A DNA stretch of 49,764 nt, from positions 1 to 49,764 of the forward strand of contig NZ_WHJH01000052.1 of the NCBI RefSeq assembly GCF_011682145.1, given 5' to 3'. The notes below the pieces were generated by a model. The model was not told the origin of the DNA and made no database searches. It saw nothing but the letters and a program-made list of their open reading frames with translations. How positions within the stretch are numbered: position 1 is the stretch's first letter; every line of letters starts with the position of its first letter. Below, in pieces: positions 8,701-18,772 of this stretch. Position numbers and translations under genes: made by a program. The stretch comes from Massilia mucilaginosa (GTDB lineage Bacteria > Pseudomonadota > Gammaproteobacteria > Burkholderiales > Burkholderiaceae_D).

Positions 8701-10743
8701 TCAGGACACGAAGCGCGACAGCAGCCGGATATACGCACTCTGGTAACCGTTCGAGTTCTCGGTCACCTCCCACGAGTTCAGCGGCCAGGAGTCGTTGAAG
8801 TCCACATACGACTTCTGCGGCGGCTGCCCGGTCGGCGGCGTGGGCGACTGCGTGCCGCACAGCGGATGCACCGCGGGGCAACCATTTTCCCAGTGATAGC
8901 CCGGGTTGGGGCCGCCCACCAGGAAGCCCGGCGGCGGGCCGTAGGTCGAGTCCTTGACGCTGTCCCACTTGACCGAGCCGTGCGCGAACCAGGTGTGATA
9001 GAACTGGTCGACCGAATTGGCGGCGCCGAGCGCGCCCATATTCGACAGATACACCTTGCCGAGCGGATTGACCCCGTGCAGGTAATGAAGATAGTGCGAG
9101 GCCGCGTTCAGGTTGGCGGCGGCGCCGCGCGTTCCCAGGCCGTACTGCGCCAGCGCCGCGAAATTATTGCCCTCGTGCGACTTGATGGCATTGCTGCCCC
9201 AGGTGTACACCTGCAAATGGGCCAGGTACGGATCGGTCCTGGCGCGCATCGCGCTCCAGTGGTCGGTGCCGTCCATGCCGGTGATGTAGGCCGCGCGCAG
9301 GGCGGCGGCGGTGGCCGGCGTTGCGCCGGGCAAGCTGGCGTGGTGCATCAGGGCCTGCTGCAGCGCCGCTTCGAACGGCGACACGTAGTTCCAGTACTCG
9401 AACAGATGGGTATTGCGGTACTGCGCATCGACAAAGCTGTTATAGACCGCCTTGCCGGTCAACTGGTACAGATAGATGGCGGCCGCCAGCTTGTGGCCGA
9501 GGCGGCCGTAATCGTCGGTTTCCTGCTGCCCTGCGCCCAATCCCTGCGAGTTGTAGGCAGGATCATTGTTTTTGAACAGGACGTTCGGATTGGCGAGCGC
9601 CCAGTTCCAGGCGCGCTCGGCGCGAATCTTCAGCCCATTGCCGTAACTGGCCAGGCCGGCGCGCGCGCCGAACACCCTGGCCCCGAGCGCAAAGGCGCCG
9701 GCCGACGCCAGCGTGGCCGAGGTATTCGGCGGCCCGTACAGGGTCTGGCCGGTGGCCGCCGACGGTGGGCTGGCGTGCGCCAGGCCGGCAATCGACAGCA
9801 TGGCGCCGCTCGGCTCCTGCATCTTGATCAGCCAGTCCATGCCCCACTTGATTTCGTCGAGCAGGTCCGGATGCTGGTTGCCCGATTCGGGGATGTTGGC
9901 ATCCTTGCCCCAGATGCCCGGATGGTCGGCAAAGGCGTGCAGCAGGTCGATCAGGTAGCCGGCGTGCCAGCGCGTGTACTTGTTGAAGTCGCCCGCGTCA
10001 TACCAGCCGCCCGACACGTCGCGCTCGGTCGAGGCGTCGCCCGGCGCACTGAACAGGCGCGCTTGCCGGTCCTGCAAGGGCCCCAGATGCGACGCCGCGT
10101 CGGCCCAGCCGGCGCCGGCCAGCTGGGCGGTCTTGGCGATGCCGGCGCGCTGGTAGTAAAAATAGCGCACGGCGGCGCGCAGCAGCGGCCGGTAGACGTC
10201 GGCGCCGATCCGGAACGGCGCCGAACTGGCATTGCCCATCTTGTCGCGGATGAAGTACTGGCCAGGGGCGACAACGGCGCTGAAGTCGACGTGCCAGGCC
10301 TGGTCGCCCGAGCTGGCGTCGGTCGCGCCATCATGCCAGGCGACTGGCGCGGCGCGGTAGACCACGGCGTTGCTGACGGCATCGACCACCTCGTACAGCG
10401 TGCCCGGCGTGAACGAGTCGGCGGCATCGTAGCCGGCCTGCGGGTTGCGTACCACGGCGACCTTGTCGAAGCCGGGCAGGTAGCCGAACTGGTCGACGAC
10501 AATCGCAGGCCCCAGGGTCATGCTGGCGCTTTGCGCGGCCTCGACCCGGGCCGACCTGGATGACTGGGTGGCGGCGCCGTCCGCCGGCGGTGCCGCCGCC
10601 GCCGCACCGGGCGCCGGCGCCGACGAGGACGAACCGCCGCAGCCGATCAGGCTGATGGGCAACAGGCTGGCGCCGGTCGCCAGCAGGAAGGCACGGCGTT
10701 TGTTGGGGTTGTTGGAACTCGGTTTGGTGTCGCCGCTGCGCAT
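8701..10743 (-). CDS. GH9 family glycoside hydrolase, Tat-type lipoprotein
   Basis: A 680-residue beta-glucanase/cellulase-type enzyme. The N-terminus has twin arginines (KRRAFLL) and a lipobox LIGC with Cys35, so it is probably exported folded by Tat and lipidated. A Ser/Ala/Pro-rich linker is followed by the CelD-N Ig-like domain (VVDQFGYLPGFDKVAVV) at ~85-180 and the (alpha/alpha)6 barrel. The GH9 signature SGGWYDAGDFNKY carries the catalytic Asp pair. Near the end, WEVTENSNGYQSAYI carries the acid Glu. ATG 10743 was chosen over the upstream 10887 because GAAGGG lies 8 nt before it and the Tat signal follows directly. Substrate specificity (cellulose, mixed-linkage glucan or other) is not readable. 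Confidence 0.9.
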   Translation of the reverse strand: MRSGDTKPSSNNPNKRRAFLLATGASLLPISLIGCGGSSSSAPAPGAAAAAPPADGAATQSSRSARVEAAQSASMTLGPAIVVDQFGYLPGFDKVAVVRNPQAGYDAADSFTPGTLYEVVDAVSNAVVYRAAPVAWHDGATDASSGDQAWHVDFSAVVAPGQYFIRDKMGNASSAPFRIGADVYRPLLRAAVRYFYYQRAGIAKTAQLAGAGWADAASHLGPLQDRQARLFSAPGDASTERDVSGGWYDAGDFNKYTRWHAGYLIDLLHAFADHPGIWGKDANIPESGNQHPDLLDEIKWGMDWLIKMQEPSGAMLSIAGLAHASPPSAATGQTLYGPPNTSATLASAGAFALGARVFGARAGLASYGNGLKIRAERAWNWALANPNVLFKNNDPAYNSQGLGAGQQETDDYGRLGHKLAAAIYLYQLTGKAVYNSFVDAQYRNTHLFEYWNYVSPFEAALQQALMHHASLPGATPATAAALRAAYITGMDGTDHWSAMRARTDPYLAHLQVYTWGSNAIKSHEGNNFAALAQYGLGTRGAAANLNAASHYLHYLHGVNPLGKVYLSNMGALGAANSVDQFYHTWFAHGSVKWDSVKDSTYGPPPGFLVGGPNPGYHWENGCPAVHPLCGTQSPTPPTGQPPQKSYVDFNDSWPLNSWEVTENSNGYQSAYIRLLSRFVS

Positions 10744-11024
10744 GCTTGGCCCTTCTCTGGTTTGCCGGGACAACGACAGACGGCGCCACCCGGGCGGATG
10801 GATGAACCCGGCAGGCGGCGGGAGCGCCCGCGTGCTCGCGCACGATGTCTCCTGCGAGGATCGGTCGATCGCGGCCATGATCGCCACGTCAATTTTGTAT
10901 TTATGACACGATTCTGGTGGTGCCAGCCCCCACTGTCAATGCCTTGCGGATGGGTGATGCTGTTTAGTCCGGCGCGCTAAACACGCCGCTGCGCAGGCGC
11001 TTGCGCAGTTGGTATGATGGGGCA
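10744..11024. promoter_or_regulatory. Divergent promoter region with an inverted repeat
   Basis: A 281-bp gap between the GH9 gene (minus) and the M48 gene (plus). CTGCGCA (10989-10995) and TGCGCAG (11002-11008) form an inverted repeat just upstream of a TATGAT hexamer at 11013-11018 that could be the -10 of the peptidase gene. That -10 would put the transcript start almost at the ATG. The assignment is tentative. Confidence 0.35.
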
Positions 11025-11747
11025 ATGTACTTCCACCGCATCGCTGCCCTGCTGGCCATGTGCCTCGCGCTGTCAAGCGGGGGCGCGAGCGCCGTCACGC
11101 AGGCGGAGGTGGAAGCGGGCGCCGCCAGGCTGTATCGCGTCCGGATAGACGCGCTGGCGCAGGCCGGCATGCTCGACCGCGACGCAGCCTTCGTGGCGCG
11201 GGTCGCGCGCATTGCGCAGCGCCTGGGCGAGCAGGCCCGGCGCGACAACCCGGCCGCCCCGGCCTTGTCCTGGGAAATCCACACCAGCAGCGATCCCGAC
11301 GACAATGCCTCATGCATGGCCGGCGGCAAAATCCTGGTCAGCCAGGCCTATGTCGAGCAATTGGCGCTGAGCGATGCGGAACTGGCGATGGTGCTCAGTC
11401 ACGAGATGCAGCACGCGATCTTGCTGCACAACCTGAAGGAGTACAAGGAGGCGGTGCGGCGCGATCCGGGCTGGCTGGCGCGTCCGTTTTCCGCGCTTGA
11501 AGAGGCGCTCGACCATGACGCGCGCCTGATGGGGCAACTGGCCGCGCTCAACCGGGAGCAGGAAGTCGAGGCCGACCGCGAGGGAATGGCGATGGCCTGG
11601 CGCGCCGGCTGGCGGGCCAAGCAGCTGGCCGCCTACTTCCGGAAACTCGAGCAGGCCGCCAGCATGAGCCACATCGGCAGCGCGAGCCACCCGTCAGCGC
11701 TACAGCGCTGGCGCGCGGCGCGGCGGCAAGCCGGGGCGCTTGAATGA
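11025..11747 (+). CDS. M48-family zinc metallopeptidase, exported
   Basis: A 240-residue periplasmic peptidase. The signal peptide ends near GGASA. The zinc motif HEMQH is at residues 126-130 and the third ligand is in EVEADREGM about 55 residues later, both as in M48 (HtpX/BepA-like) enzymes. There is no membrane helix and no TPR domain, so it is a short single-domain member. ATG 11025 is preceded by a GGGG stretch. An in-frame TTG at 11001 is less likely because the signal peptide starts at the ATG. It converges on metK. Confidence 0.87.
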   Translation: MYFHRIAALLAMCLALSSGGASAVTQAEVEAGAARLYRVRIDALAQAGMLDRDAAFVARVARIAQRLGEQARRDNPAAPALSWEIHTSSDPDDNASCMAGGKILVSQAYVEQLALSDAELAMVLSHEMQHAILLHNLKEYKEAVRRDPGWLARPFSALEEALDHDARLMGQLAALNREQEVEADREGMAMAWRAGWRAKQLAAYFRKLEQAASMSHIGSASHPSALQRWRAARRQAGALE

Positions 11748-11790
11748 CGCCACGGCATTCGCGCCTCCGGCCATGGCCCAGCGCCTCCTG

Positions 11791-12963
<1,173 letters not shown>

Positions 12964-13017
12964 AGCATCTTTCATAAGTGGAAAATTGGACTGCATCAAA
13001 GTGCGCTTGGGCGCGTC

Positions 13018-13821
13018 TCATTCGGCCTGCCGCAGCGGACCGGTGGCGTGCTCGGGCTGGTGCGGCGCGCCGCCGGGGTGCTGCGACTGCGGCGCGGGCC
13101 GGGTGACGACGTTCTTGCCGAGCAGGAGGTCGCCCAGCCGGCTCGATGCGCCGTGCCAGAACCCGGACTGCGCATTCCACTCGCGCGGATTGCGGAAGGT
13201 GCCGAACAGCATGTCCCACAGCGGCAGGCTGCCGTAGTTGTAGCGGTGTACGCCTGCCTCGTGGTGCACGGCATGCGCTTCGGGGCGCGAGATGAGGTAG
13301 CCGAGCCAGTGCGGCGAACGGATGTTGGCATGGGTGAAGATGGTCGACGCAAACAGGAAGTAGCCGCTCAAAATCGCCGCCTCCATATTGACCCCGACCA
13401 CGAAGGCCGCCAGGAACGTCGACACCACCGTGTAGCCGATCGTGTCGACCGGATGAAAATAGAACGCCGTCGCCACCTCCAGCCGCTCCGAACTGTGGTG
13501 CATTTGATGGAAGCGCCACAGCACCGGCAGCGCATGCTGCAAGCGGTGGCGGCACCAGTCGAGCAGGTTGCTGAACACGATGGCGGCCAGGGCGCCGCCC
13601 GCCGTGCCCCAGCTGTCCAGGTCGATCAAGCGGTGCGCGCTCACCCAGTCGCGCCACAGCAGCGGCAAGGTATTGACGATGGCCCCGCCCACCAGGAAGA
13701 AGACGAAGCCCTTCAAGCGCCAGTGCGGCACGGGAACCAGTGCGCGCGCGGGGAACATGCGCTCCAGGATCAGAAACACGATATACGTCAGCGGAAACAG
13801 CAAGCCAAGAATCTTTTCCAT
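13018..13821 (-). CDS. Sterol desaturase/fatty acid hydroxylase superfamily protein
   Basis: A 267-residue integral-membrane di-iron oxygenase. Three to four hydrophobic segments surround the histidine boxes HRLQH, HQMHHSS and HAVHHEAGVHRYN, which bind the two irons. The family hydroxylates or desaturates lipids, sterols, carotenoids or, in biosynthetic loci, tailored products. The C-terminal ~35 residues are Pro/His/Gln-rich and probably disordered. It lies 53 bp downstream of the PLP decarboxylase-like gene in the same direction. A tailoring step on a membrane-associated intermediate is possible. Confidence 0.85.
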   Translation of the reverse strand: MEKILGLLFPLTYIVFLILERMFPARALVPVPHWRLKGFVFFLVGGAIVNTLPLLWRDWVSAHRLIDLDSWGTAGGALAAIVFSNLLDWCRHRLQHALPVLWRFHQMHHSSERLEVATAFYFHPVDTIGYTVVSTFLAAFVVGVNMEAAILSGYFLFASTIFTHANIRSPHWLGYLISRPEAHAVHHEAGVHRYNYGSLPLWDMLFGTFRNPREWNAQSGFWHGASSRLGDLLLGKNVVTRPAPQSQHPGGAPHQPEHATGPLRQAE

Positions 13822-13874
13822 GATGCCCCTTCAGTTCGCTTCAAATGGTGTCCGGGATGGTTGCGCGCCTGGTT

Positions 13875-15029
13875 CTACGGCGCCGGTGGCGTGGCGATGG
13901 ATCGCAATCGCTCGACGAATTGGTCGACCATGGCTTCGTCGACGTGGTGCGTGACCACCAGCCGCAGGCAATGCCGGAAGCGCTTCGAGACCGAGATGAT
14001 CCACCCGCATTCCTCCAGCGCGCGCATGACCTCGACCGCGTTCGGCAAGTCGACGTTGACGATATTGAGCTGCGGCGGCGCGACCAGCCGGTAGCCCTGC
14101 CGCACCAGTTTGTCGATCAGGTAATCCATCACGCGATAGTTTTTCCTGGTCACCTCCAGATAGCCGTCGAAGCCCAGCGTTTCCAGCACCGCGTAGGTGG
14201 CGGCCGCCGCGGCCCCGCTGCGCGTGCCGATCAGGCTGTGATGGGTCGGCGTGGCATTGAAGAACGATTCCAGATTGATGCTGTCGCGCAGGGCCTGGTC
14301 GCGAAAGAAGACCGCGCCGGACGGAATGATCGACATCCCGTATTTGTGCGGATCCATGGCGATCGAACTGACTCCCGCCAGGCTGAAGTCGAACTGCGGC
14401 AGGTCGCGTCCGAGCGCGCGCGCGAACGGGATGATGAAGCCGCCCGTGGCCGCATCGACGTGGAAGTACAGCGCGCGACTGTGCGCGATGGCCGCCAGCT
14501 CTTCAATCGGGTCGACCGCCCCGAACTCGCTGCTGCCGGCCGTGCCGACCAGGGCGATCGTGCTGGCGTTGATCGCCTCCAGCGCGGCGTCCGGGCGCAT
14601 CCGGAAGCGCTCGTCCAGCCCGACCACGCGCAGCGTGATACCGAGCATGTCGCAGACCTTGCCGAACGAGTAGTGCACCGTCTCGCCCGCCACGATCTCG
14701 GGATGCGCGATGTCCGGCCTGCGCTTGCGCGCGACATACATCGCCAGCAGATTCGCTTCGGTGCCGCCCGACACCAGGCTGCCCGCGCAGTCGGCCTTGC
14801 CGAGCAACTCCCCCATCAGCGCCAGCGCCCTCTGCTCGACCTCGCGGCAGCCGCGGAAGATGCGCAGATCGCCCAGATTGCTGTCGAGCGCCGCCTGGCC
14901 CGCCCGCAGCGCGGCCTCGTGCGGCACGGTGCAGATCGAATTGAGCACCCGGTTCCACGGCACGTCGCGCGTGCGCAGATTATCGAGCTCGGCCAGCACC
15001 TCGGATTGCGCGCGCCCCTGCCTACGCAT
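13875..15029 (-). CDS. PLP-dependent group II decarboxylase-like enzyme (MfnA/GAD type)
   Basis: A 384-residue fold-type I PLP enzyme. Visible features are SGGTEANL (phosphate binding), HVDAATGG with Asp192 against the pyridine nitrogen, and MDPHKYG with Lys229 as the Schiff-base lysine. The closest kind is the archaeal-type tyrosine/aspartate decarboxylase (MfnA), so decarboxylation of an aromatic or acidic amino acid is expected. Some members act as lyases or amide synthases. ATG 15029 is chosen over GTG 15035 because GGAG lies 8 nt upstream of the ATG. It overlaps the preceding pseudo-nitrilase gene by 8 nt, indicating translational coupling. Confidence 0.85.
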   Translation of the reverse strand: MRRQGRAQSEVLAELDNLRTRDVPWNRVLNSICTVPHEAALRAGQAALDSNLGDLRIFRGCREVEQRALALMGELLGKADCAGSLVSGGTEANLLAMYVARKRRPDIAHPEIVAGETVHYSFGKVCDMLGITLRVVGLDERFRMRPDAALEAINASTIALVGTAGSSEFGAVDPIEELAAIAHSRALYFHVDAATGGFIIPFARALGRDLPQFDFSLAGVSSIAMDPHKYGMSIIPSGAVFFRDQALRDSINLESFFNATPTHHSLIGTRSGAAAAATYAVLETLGFDGYLEVTRKNYRVMDYLIDKLVRQGYRLVAPPQLNIVNVDLPNAVEVMRALEECGWIISVSKRFRHCLRLVVTHHVDEAMVDQFVERLRSIATPPAP

Positions 15030-15813
15030 GCGCACGCTCCGCCGGCGGCGTCCTGGTTTCCAGCAGCGGCCAATACAGCTGCTTGCGGCGCGACCACAGG
15101 CCGAACCAGAGCGTGTTGGCGAAGGTCAGGTCGGCATCGCGCAGCTTGCCCATCTGCCCTGGTGCGATCTCGGCCAGCAGGGGCGCGCCGTCCACCTGCT
15201 CCGAGGCGGCCAGCACGCCGCTTGGCAGGATGACCGAGGCATGGTGCAGTGCATCCGCATGCGCTGCGCTGGCAAACGCGAGCGCGACGCAGTTCAGTGT
15301 GGCCAGGCCCCACAGCGAGGCGATCTTCGAGTCGGCATTGCGGGACGACAGGCGGGCCGGCACGAACACCACTTCGGCCCCCTGCAGGCTCAGGATGCGG
15401 GTCGATTCGAGCACCCAGATATCGTCGCCGTTGAGGATGCCGATACGGCCGACATCGGTCTCGATGACGGGGAACAGCGCAGCGTCGCGCGCCTGCCCCC
15501 GGTCGAGCGGCGAGCTGTGGGTATGGACCAGCGCGCCGGCGCGGTCGAACAGCCAGGTCAGCTCGTGCCGGCCATCCTCGGACAGCAGCGAGCCGCCCAC
15601 GATGTAGCAGTGCCGCTCGCGCGCCAATTGCGCCAGGCCATGCTCCACCTCGGCGCGCAGCGCGGCGGAGGGCGGCACGCCGGCGTCGCCAAGGAAGCGC
15701 GCCGGCAGCAGGATGACATCGGCGGCGGGACTGTCGGCCACTGCCTGGCGGGTGTGTTCCCAGGCGCGTTCCGGGCTGGGCTGCATGCTGCCGGCGATAA
15801 TGGAAATCTTCAT
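15022..15813 (-). CDS. Nitrilase-fold protein lacking the catalytic triad
   Basis: A 263-residue carbon-nitrogen hydrolase homologue starting at ATG 15813 with AAGGAGA 11 nt upstream. Compared with its active neighbour at 15834-16760, the Glu region reads LLPARFLG instead of LAEFFLG. No Lys aligns with NKIHPF, and the Cys loop reads GILNGDDIW instead of GIAVCSDFW. All three residues of the Glu-Lys-Cys triad are therefore gone. It lies 20 nt after the active homologue and may serve as a structural partner or binding protein. Three such degenerate copies occur in this locus. Confidence 0.8.
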   Translation of the reverse strand: MKISIIAGSMQPSPERAWEHTRQAVADSPAADVILLPARFLGDAGVPPSAALRAEVEHGLAQLARERHCYIVGGSLLSEDGRHELTWLFDRAGALVHTHSSPLDRGQARDAALFPVIETDVGRIGILNGDDIWVLESTRILSLQGAEVVFVPARLSSRNADSKIASLWGLATLNCVALAFASAAHADALHHASVILPSGVLAASEQVDGAPLLAEIAPGQMGKLRDADLTFANTLWFGLWSRRKQLYWPLLETRTPPAERAHA

Positions 15814-15833
15814 TCTCACGTTCTCCTTGGGGT

Positions 15834-16760
15834 TCAGGGCGCGCTGGCGCCGGGGGTGATCTGGCGCATGCGCATGCTGATCTCGGCCGCCAGATCGCGG
15901 TTCAGGCCGACGTAATCGTGCTCCAGGGCGCCATACGCCTGCGGCTGGCGCAGGCCCAGCCCCATCCAGGTATCGTCGTGCGCGTTGGCCTGGCGCAGCG
16001 CACGGATCTCCTCGCCCGACAGGGTCGCTTCGAGCACGGCGGCGGCATCGGGCGGCGCTTGCGCCAGCAAGCCTTGCGGGGTGGCGATCAGGCTGGTGCC
16101 GGCGAACTCCACCGTGATCGAGGTGTTGCCACGCACGCCGGTGATCTTGCCAACCGGCCCGCAGTACACCATGTTGACGGCGCTCAGGTAGGCGGTGGCG
16201 CGGAAGGCGTTGATCATGGCGGGCAGATTCTGGCGCAGCGAGCCGCCCGGCAGGAAGATGGTGGTGGCGCCTTTGAGGGCCAGGATGCGGATGGTTTCCG
16301 GGATCCAGAAGTCGGAACAGACGGCGATGCCGATCGGGCCGAATTCGGTCTCGTGCACGGCCAGCGTATCGCCCGCCACGCACGATACCGCCTCGTTGGC
16401 GAAGGGATGGATCTTGTTGGCCTGACCGATATGGACCCCGTCGCGGTCCAGCAGGACCGAGGTGTTGCAATAGCGCCCGTCCGGCATCTGCTCGACCACC
16501 GAACCGCACACCAGGTGCACCCGGTGCTTCCTGGCCATGGCCGAGAGTTGCTCGAACACGGGGCTGGTCAGGGTGGTGTCGGTGACGCCGCGCAAATGCG
16601 CCTGGCCCGGCATGTACCAGGCGGGCCCCAGGAAAAATTCGGCCAGGCACAGGAAATCGAGGCTGCGCTGCCGGCAAGCCTGGTCGATCATGCCGAGCAC
16701 GTGTTGCAGGTTGTCGCGCGGATCGGGCTGCCAGACACTTTGGACGAGGGCGATCTTCAT
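15834..16760 (-). CDS. Nitrilase-superfamily amidase/amidohydrolase with intact triad
   Basis: A 308-residue carbon-nitrogen hydrolase with the complete triad: Glu41 (CLAEFF), Lys116 (NKIHPF) and Cys148 (AVCSDFW). The superfamily hydrolyses nitriles, amides or carbamoyl groups, or condenses acyl groups with amines. The C-terminus is extended by about 40 residues. ATG 16760 overlaps the ligase stop as ATGA and has AAGGAGA 8 nt upstream, so an earlier start at 16844 is rejected. It is the only catalytically plausible member of four nitrilase-fold proteins here, and it directly follows an adenylating ligase. It could release or form an amide in the pathway. Confidence 0.85.
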   Translation of the reverse strand: MKIALVQSVWQPDPRDNLQHVLGMIDQACRQRSLDFLCLAEFFLGPAWYMPGQAHLRGVTDTTLTSPVFEQLSAMARKHRVHLVCGSVVEQMPDGRYCNTSVLLDRDGVHIGQANKIHPFANEAVSCVAGDTLAVHETEFGPIGIAVCSDFWIPETIRILALKGATTIFLPGGSLRQNLPAMINAFRATAYLSAVNMVYCGPVGKITGVRGNTSITVEFAGTSLIATPQGLLAQAPPDAAAVLEATLSGEEIRALRQANAHDDTWMGLGLRQPQAYGALEHDYVGLNRDLAAEISMRMRQITPGASAP

Positions 16761-18067
16761 TGCATGGTCTCCTTGGTTGAAAGCGGTAATGCGGGCGCGG
16801 GCACGGTGCCGGGCTTGGAGCGGTTGTCGATCCGCTGGTACCACTCCTGGCGGTCGATCGGCACCAGTTCCACCGGCATCCGGCAGTAGGCCTCCAGCGC
16901 GGCGTTCAGGCGCGCGCGGGTGCCGTGCCAGTCCGAGCCCGCGGCCGGGATCAGGTGGATGGCGACGTGGCTGGCGTCGCCCTGCACCGAATAGATGGGC
17001 TCAATGCCCGCTTCGGCCAGCAGGATCTCGTCCAGTTCGCTGATATGAAAACGCCGCGCGGGGGTGCCGATCAGGTCTTGCACCCGGCCCAGATGGACGA
17101 TACGGGTATGCGGATTGCCGCAGGCGCAAGGGCTGCTGTCGGTCCTGACCAGGTCGCCGCTGCGGTAGCGCACCAGCGGCATCGCTTCCTGCGCCAGCGT
17201 GGTCAGCACCAGTTCGCCGGTCGATCCGGGCGCCAGCACGGCTGCGCTGCCGGGGTCGATCACCTCGAACACGAAACGCTGTTCGGCCAGGTGCAGCTGC
17301 CCCTGGGAGCACGGCAGGGCGACCGCCATGGCTTCGGTCATGCCGTAGTGGTTGTACACGCTGGCTCCCCACAAGCGTTCGATATGGGCCTTGCGCGCGG
17401 GCGAGAGCGCTTCGCCCATGCACACGATGCGCCGCACGGCCAGGTCGCGCCGCACATCGAGGCCCTGCTCGGCCGCCATCGCGGCCAGCCGCAGGGCGCG
17501 GATCGGGGCGCACACCAGGGTCGTGACCTTGTGCGAGCGCAGCAGGGCCAGCAGCCGGGTCCACGGGCACAGCTTGTTGTTGGTGCCGACCGCCAGCACG
17601 CTCACGCCGAGCAGTTCGGCAACCCGGTCGATGTCCGCCCCCACGTACGACAGTTCGTAAGGCACGGCCACGGCCATGATGTCGTGCCGGCCGAGCAGTT
17701 CGGCCCACGCCAGGGCGACGCAAAAATTGTTGGTCTTCCAGTCGCGCGCCGTCACGAAGCCGGCATTCACGCCGCCCGTGGTGCCCGTGCTTTCGGCATA
17801 GCGGGTCAGCCGCTCGGGGGCGACCGCCAGCAGGCCGTAGGGATACTCGGCCCGCAAGTCTTCCTTGCAGGTGAAGCCGAACGAGGCCAGCTCGTCGAGC
17901 GAATCGAGCGCGTGCAGGGTCGGCCAGCGCCGGTAGAAGGGACTGGCGGCGGCCGCGTGGGCCACCGACGCGTTCAGGCGCGCCAGGCGCTCGCGCGGCG
18001 CTTGCGGCTCCAGCAGGGCCGCGAGCAATTGCTGTGGGCTATCCGCCCCGTTATAGAGATCGCGCAT
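16757..18067 (-). CDS. PaaK-like adenylate-forming ligase (copy 3)
   Basis: A 436-residue member of the phenylacetate-CoA ligase/CapK family that should activate an aryl or other carboxylic acid as the acyl-AMP. The ATP loop reads AESTGTTGG. Further core motifs are YNHYGMTEA and the late YRSGDLV. It is clearly paralogous to the ligase at 30699-32051: both share PYEL.GVG.D.DR.., the TNN motif and CACG.PH-type segments. ATG 18067 lies 9 nt after the methyltransferase stop, and its own stop overlaps the nitrilase start by 4 nt. No acyl carrier protein is visible, so the acceptor may be CoA or a free amine. Confidence 0.87.
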   Translation of the reverse strand: MRDLYNGADSPQQLLAALLEPQAPRERLARLNASVAHAAAASPFYRRWPTLHALDSLDELASFGFTCKEDLRAEYPYGLLAVAPERLTRYAESTGTTGGVNAGFVTARDWKTNNFCVALAWAELLGRHDIMAVAVPYELSYVGADIDRVAELLGVSVLAVGTNNKLCPWTRLLALLRSHKVTTLVCAPIRALRLAAMAAEQGLDVRRDLAVRRIVCMGEALSPARKAHIERLWGASVYNHYGMTEAMAVALPCSQGQLHLAEQRFVFEVIDPGSAAVLAPGSTGELVLTTLAQEAMPLVRYRSGDLVRTDSSPCACGNPHTRIVHLGRVQDLIGTPARRFHISELDEILLAEAGIEPIYSVQGDASHVAIHLIPAAGSDWHGTRARLNAALEAYCRMPVELVPIDRQEWYQRIDNRSKPGTVPAPALPLSTKETMQ

Positions 18068-18076
18068 GGGATGGCA

Positions 18077-18772
18077 TCAGTTGAATGACTGCACGGGGGC
18101 GGCTTTGACGCCGGTCAGGAACAGGCCCAGCTCGATATCCTCGACTTTCGCGCCGGCCAGCGGCGTCGCCTCCAGCAGGCGCCGCAACTCGGCCGAGGTA
18201 TAGGCGGCCTTGACCGAATTGGCGAAGCCCTTGCGCATGTTGACGTTGATATTGCCGCGCATGAAAGCGATCGCTTCCTTGCTCAGGTCGCGCCGCAAAT
18301 CGATGATGCAGAAGCGCCCGCCCGGCCTGAGCACGCGGTGCGTTTCGCGCAGGACGGCGACCGGGTCGACCCATTCGTGCAGGGAACTGTGGGTAAACAG
18401 CACGTCGAAGTGATTGTCGGGAAAGGGCATGCGCTGGCAATCGCCCAGCACGTACTCGCTGCGCTCCGACAAGCCGTAGGCGGCCGCGTTGCTGCGCGCC
18501 ATCTCCAGCATGTCGGGCGAGATATCCAGCGCGGTCAGGCGCGCGCCGGGGTCGGCCAGCGCCACCGCCCTGAGCCACTCCAGGCCGAAATAGCCCGGCC
18601 CCGGCCCGATTTCGAGCGCGCTGCCGGCCCGCACCTCGCATTCGAGCAAGAGGTCGATCTTCTCGCTCAGCCAGCCGCTGTCGCGGATATGGCGCTGCAT
18701 CTCGTCGTACACGCTCGCGATATAGGCGCCCTGCAAGCCATCTTCGGTTTCTGGAACACGTTCATTGAGCAT
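18077..18772 (-). CDS. SAM-dependent methyltransferase (class I)
   Basis: A 231-residue methyltransferase with motif I LEIGPGPGY at ~53-61, the acidic end of strand 2 (TALDISPDML) and VLRPGGRF after strand 4, as in UbiE/Methyltransf_11 enzymes. ATG 18772 is preferred over 18781 because AAGGA lies 8 nt upstream of it. The gene overlaps the molybdopterin oxidoreductase stop by 11 nt. It probably methylates O, N or C on a small-molecule intermediate, whose identity is unknown. Confidence 0.85.
   Translation of the reverse strand: MLNERVPETEDGLQGAYIASVYDEMQRHIRDSGWLSEKIDLLLECEVRAGSALEIGPGPGYFGLEWLRAVALADPGARLTALDISPDMLEMARSNAAAYGLSERSEYVLGDCQRMPFPDNHFDVLFTHSSLHEWVDPVAVLRETHRVLRPGGRFCIIDLRRDLSKEAIAFMRGNINVNMRKGFANSVKAAYTSAELRRLLEATPLAGAKVEDIELGLFLTGVKAAPVQSFN

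Noticed and set aside
10744-10887. N-terminal extension of the GH9 protein to ATG 10887
   Set aside because: It would bury the Tat/lipoprotein signal behind 48 residues. A ribosome site sits directly before ATG 10743.
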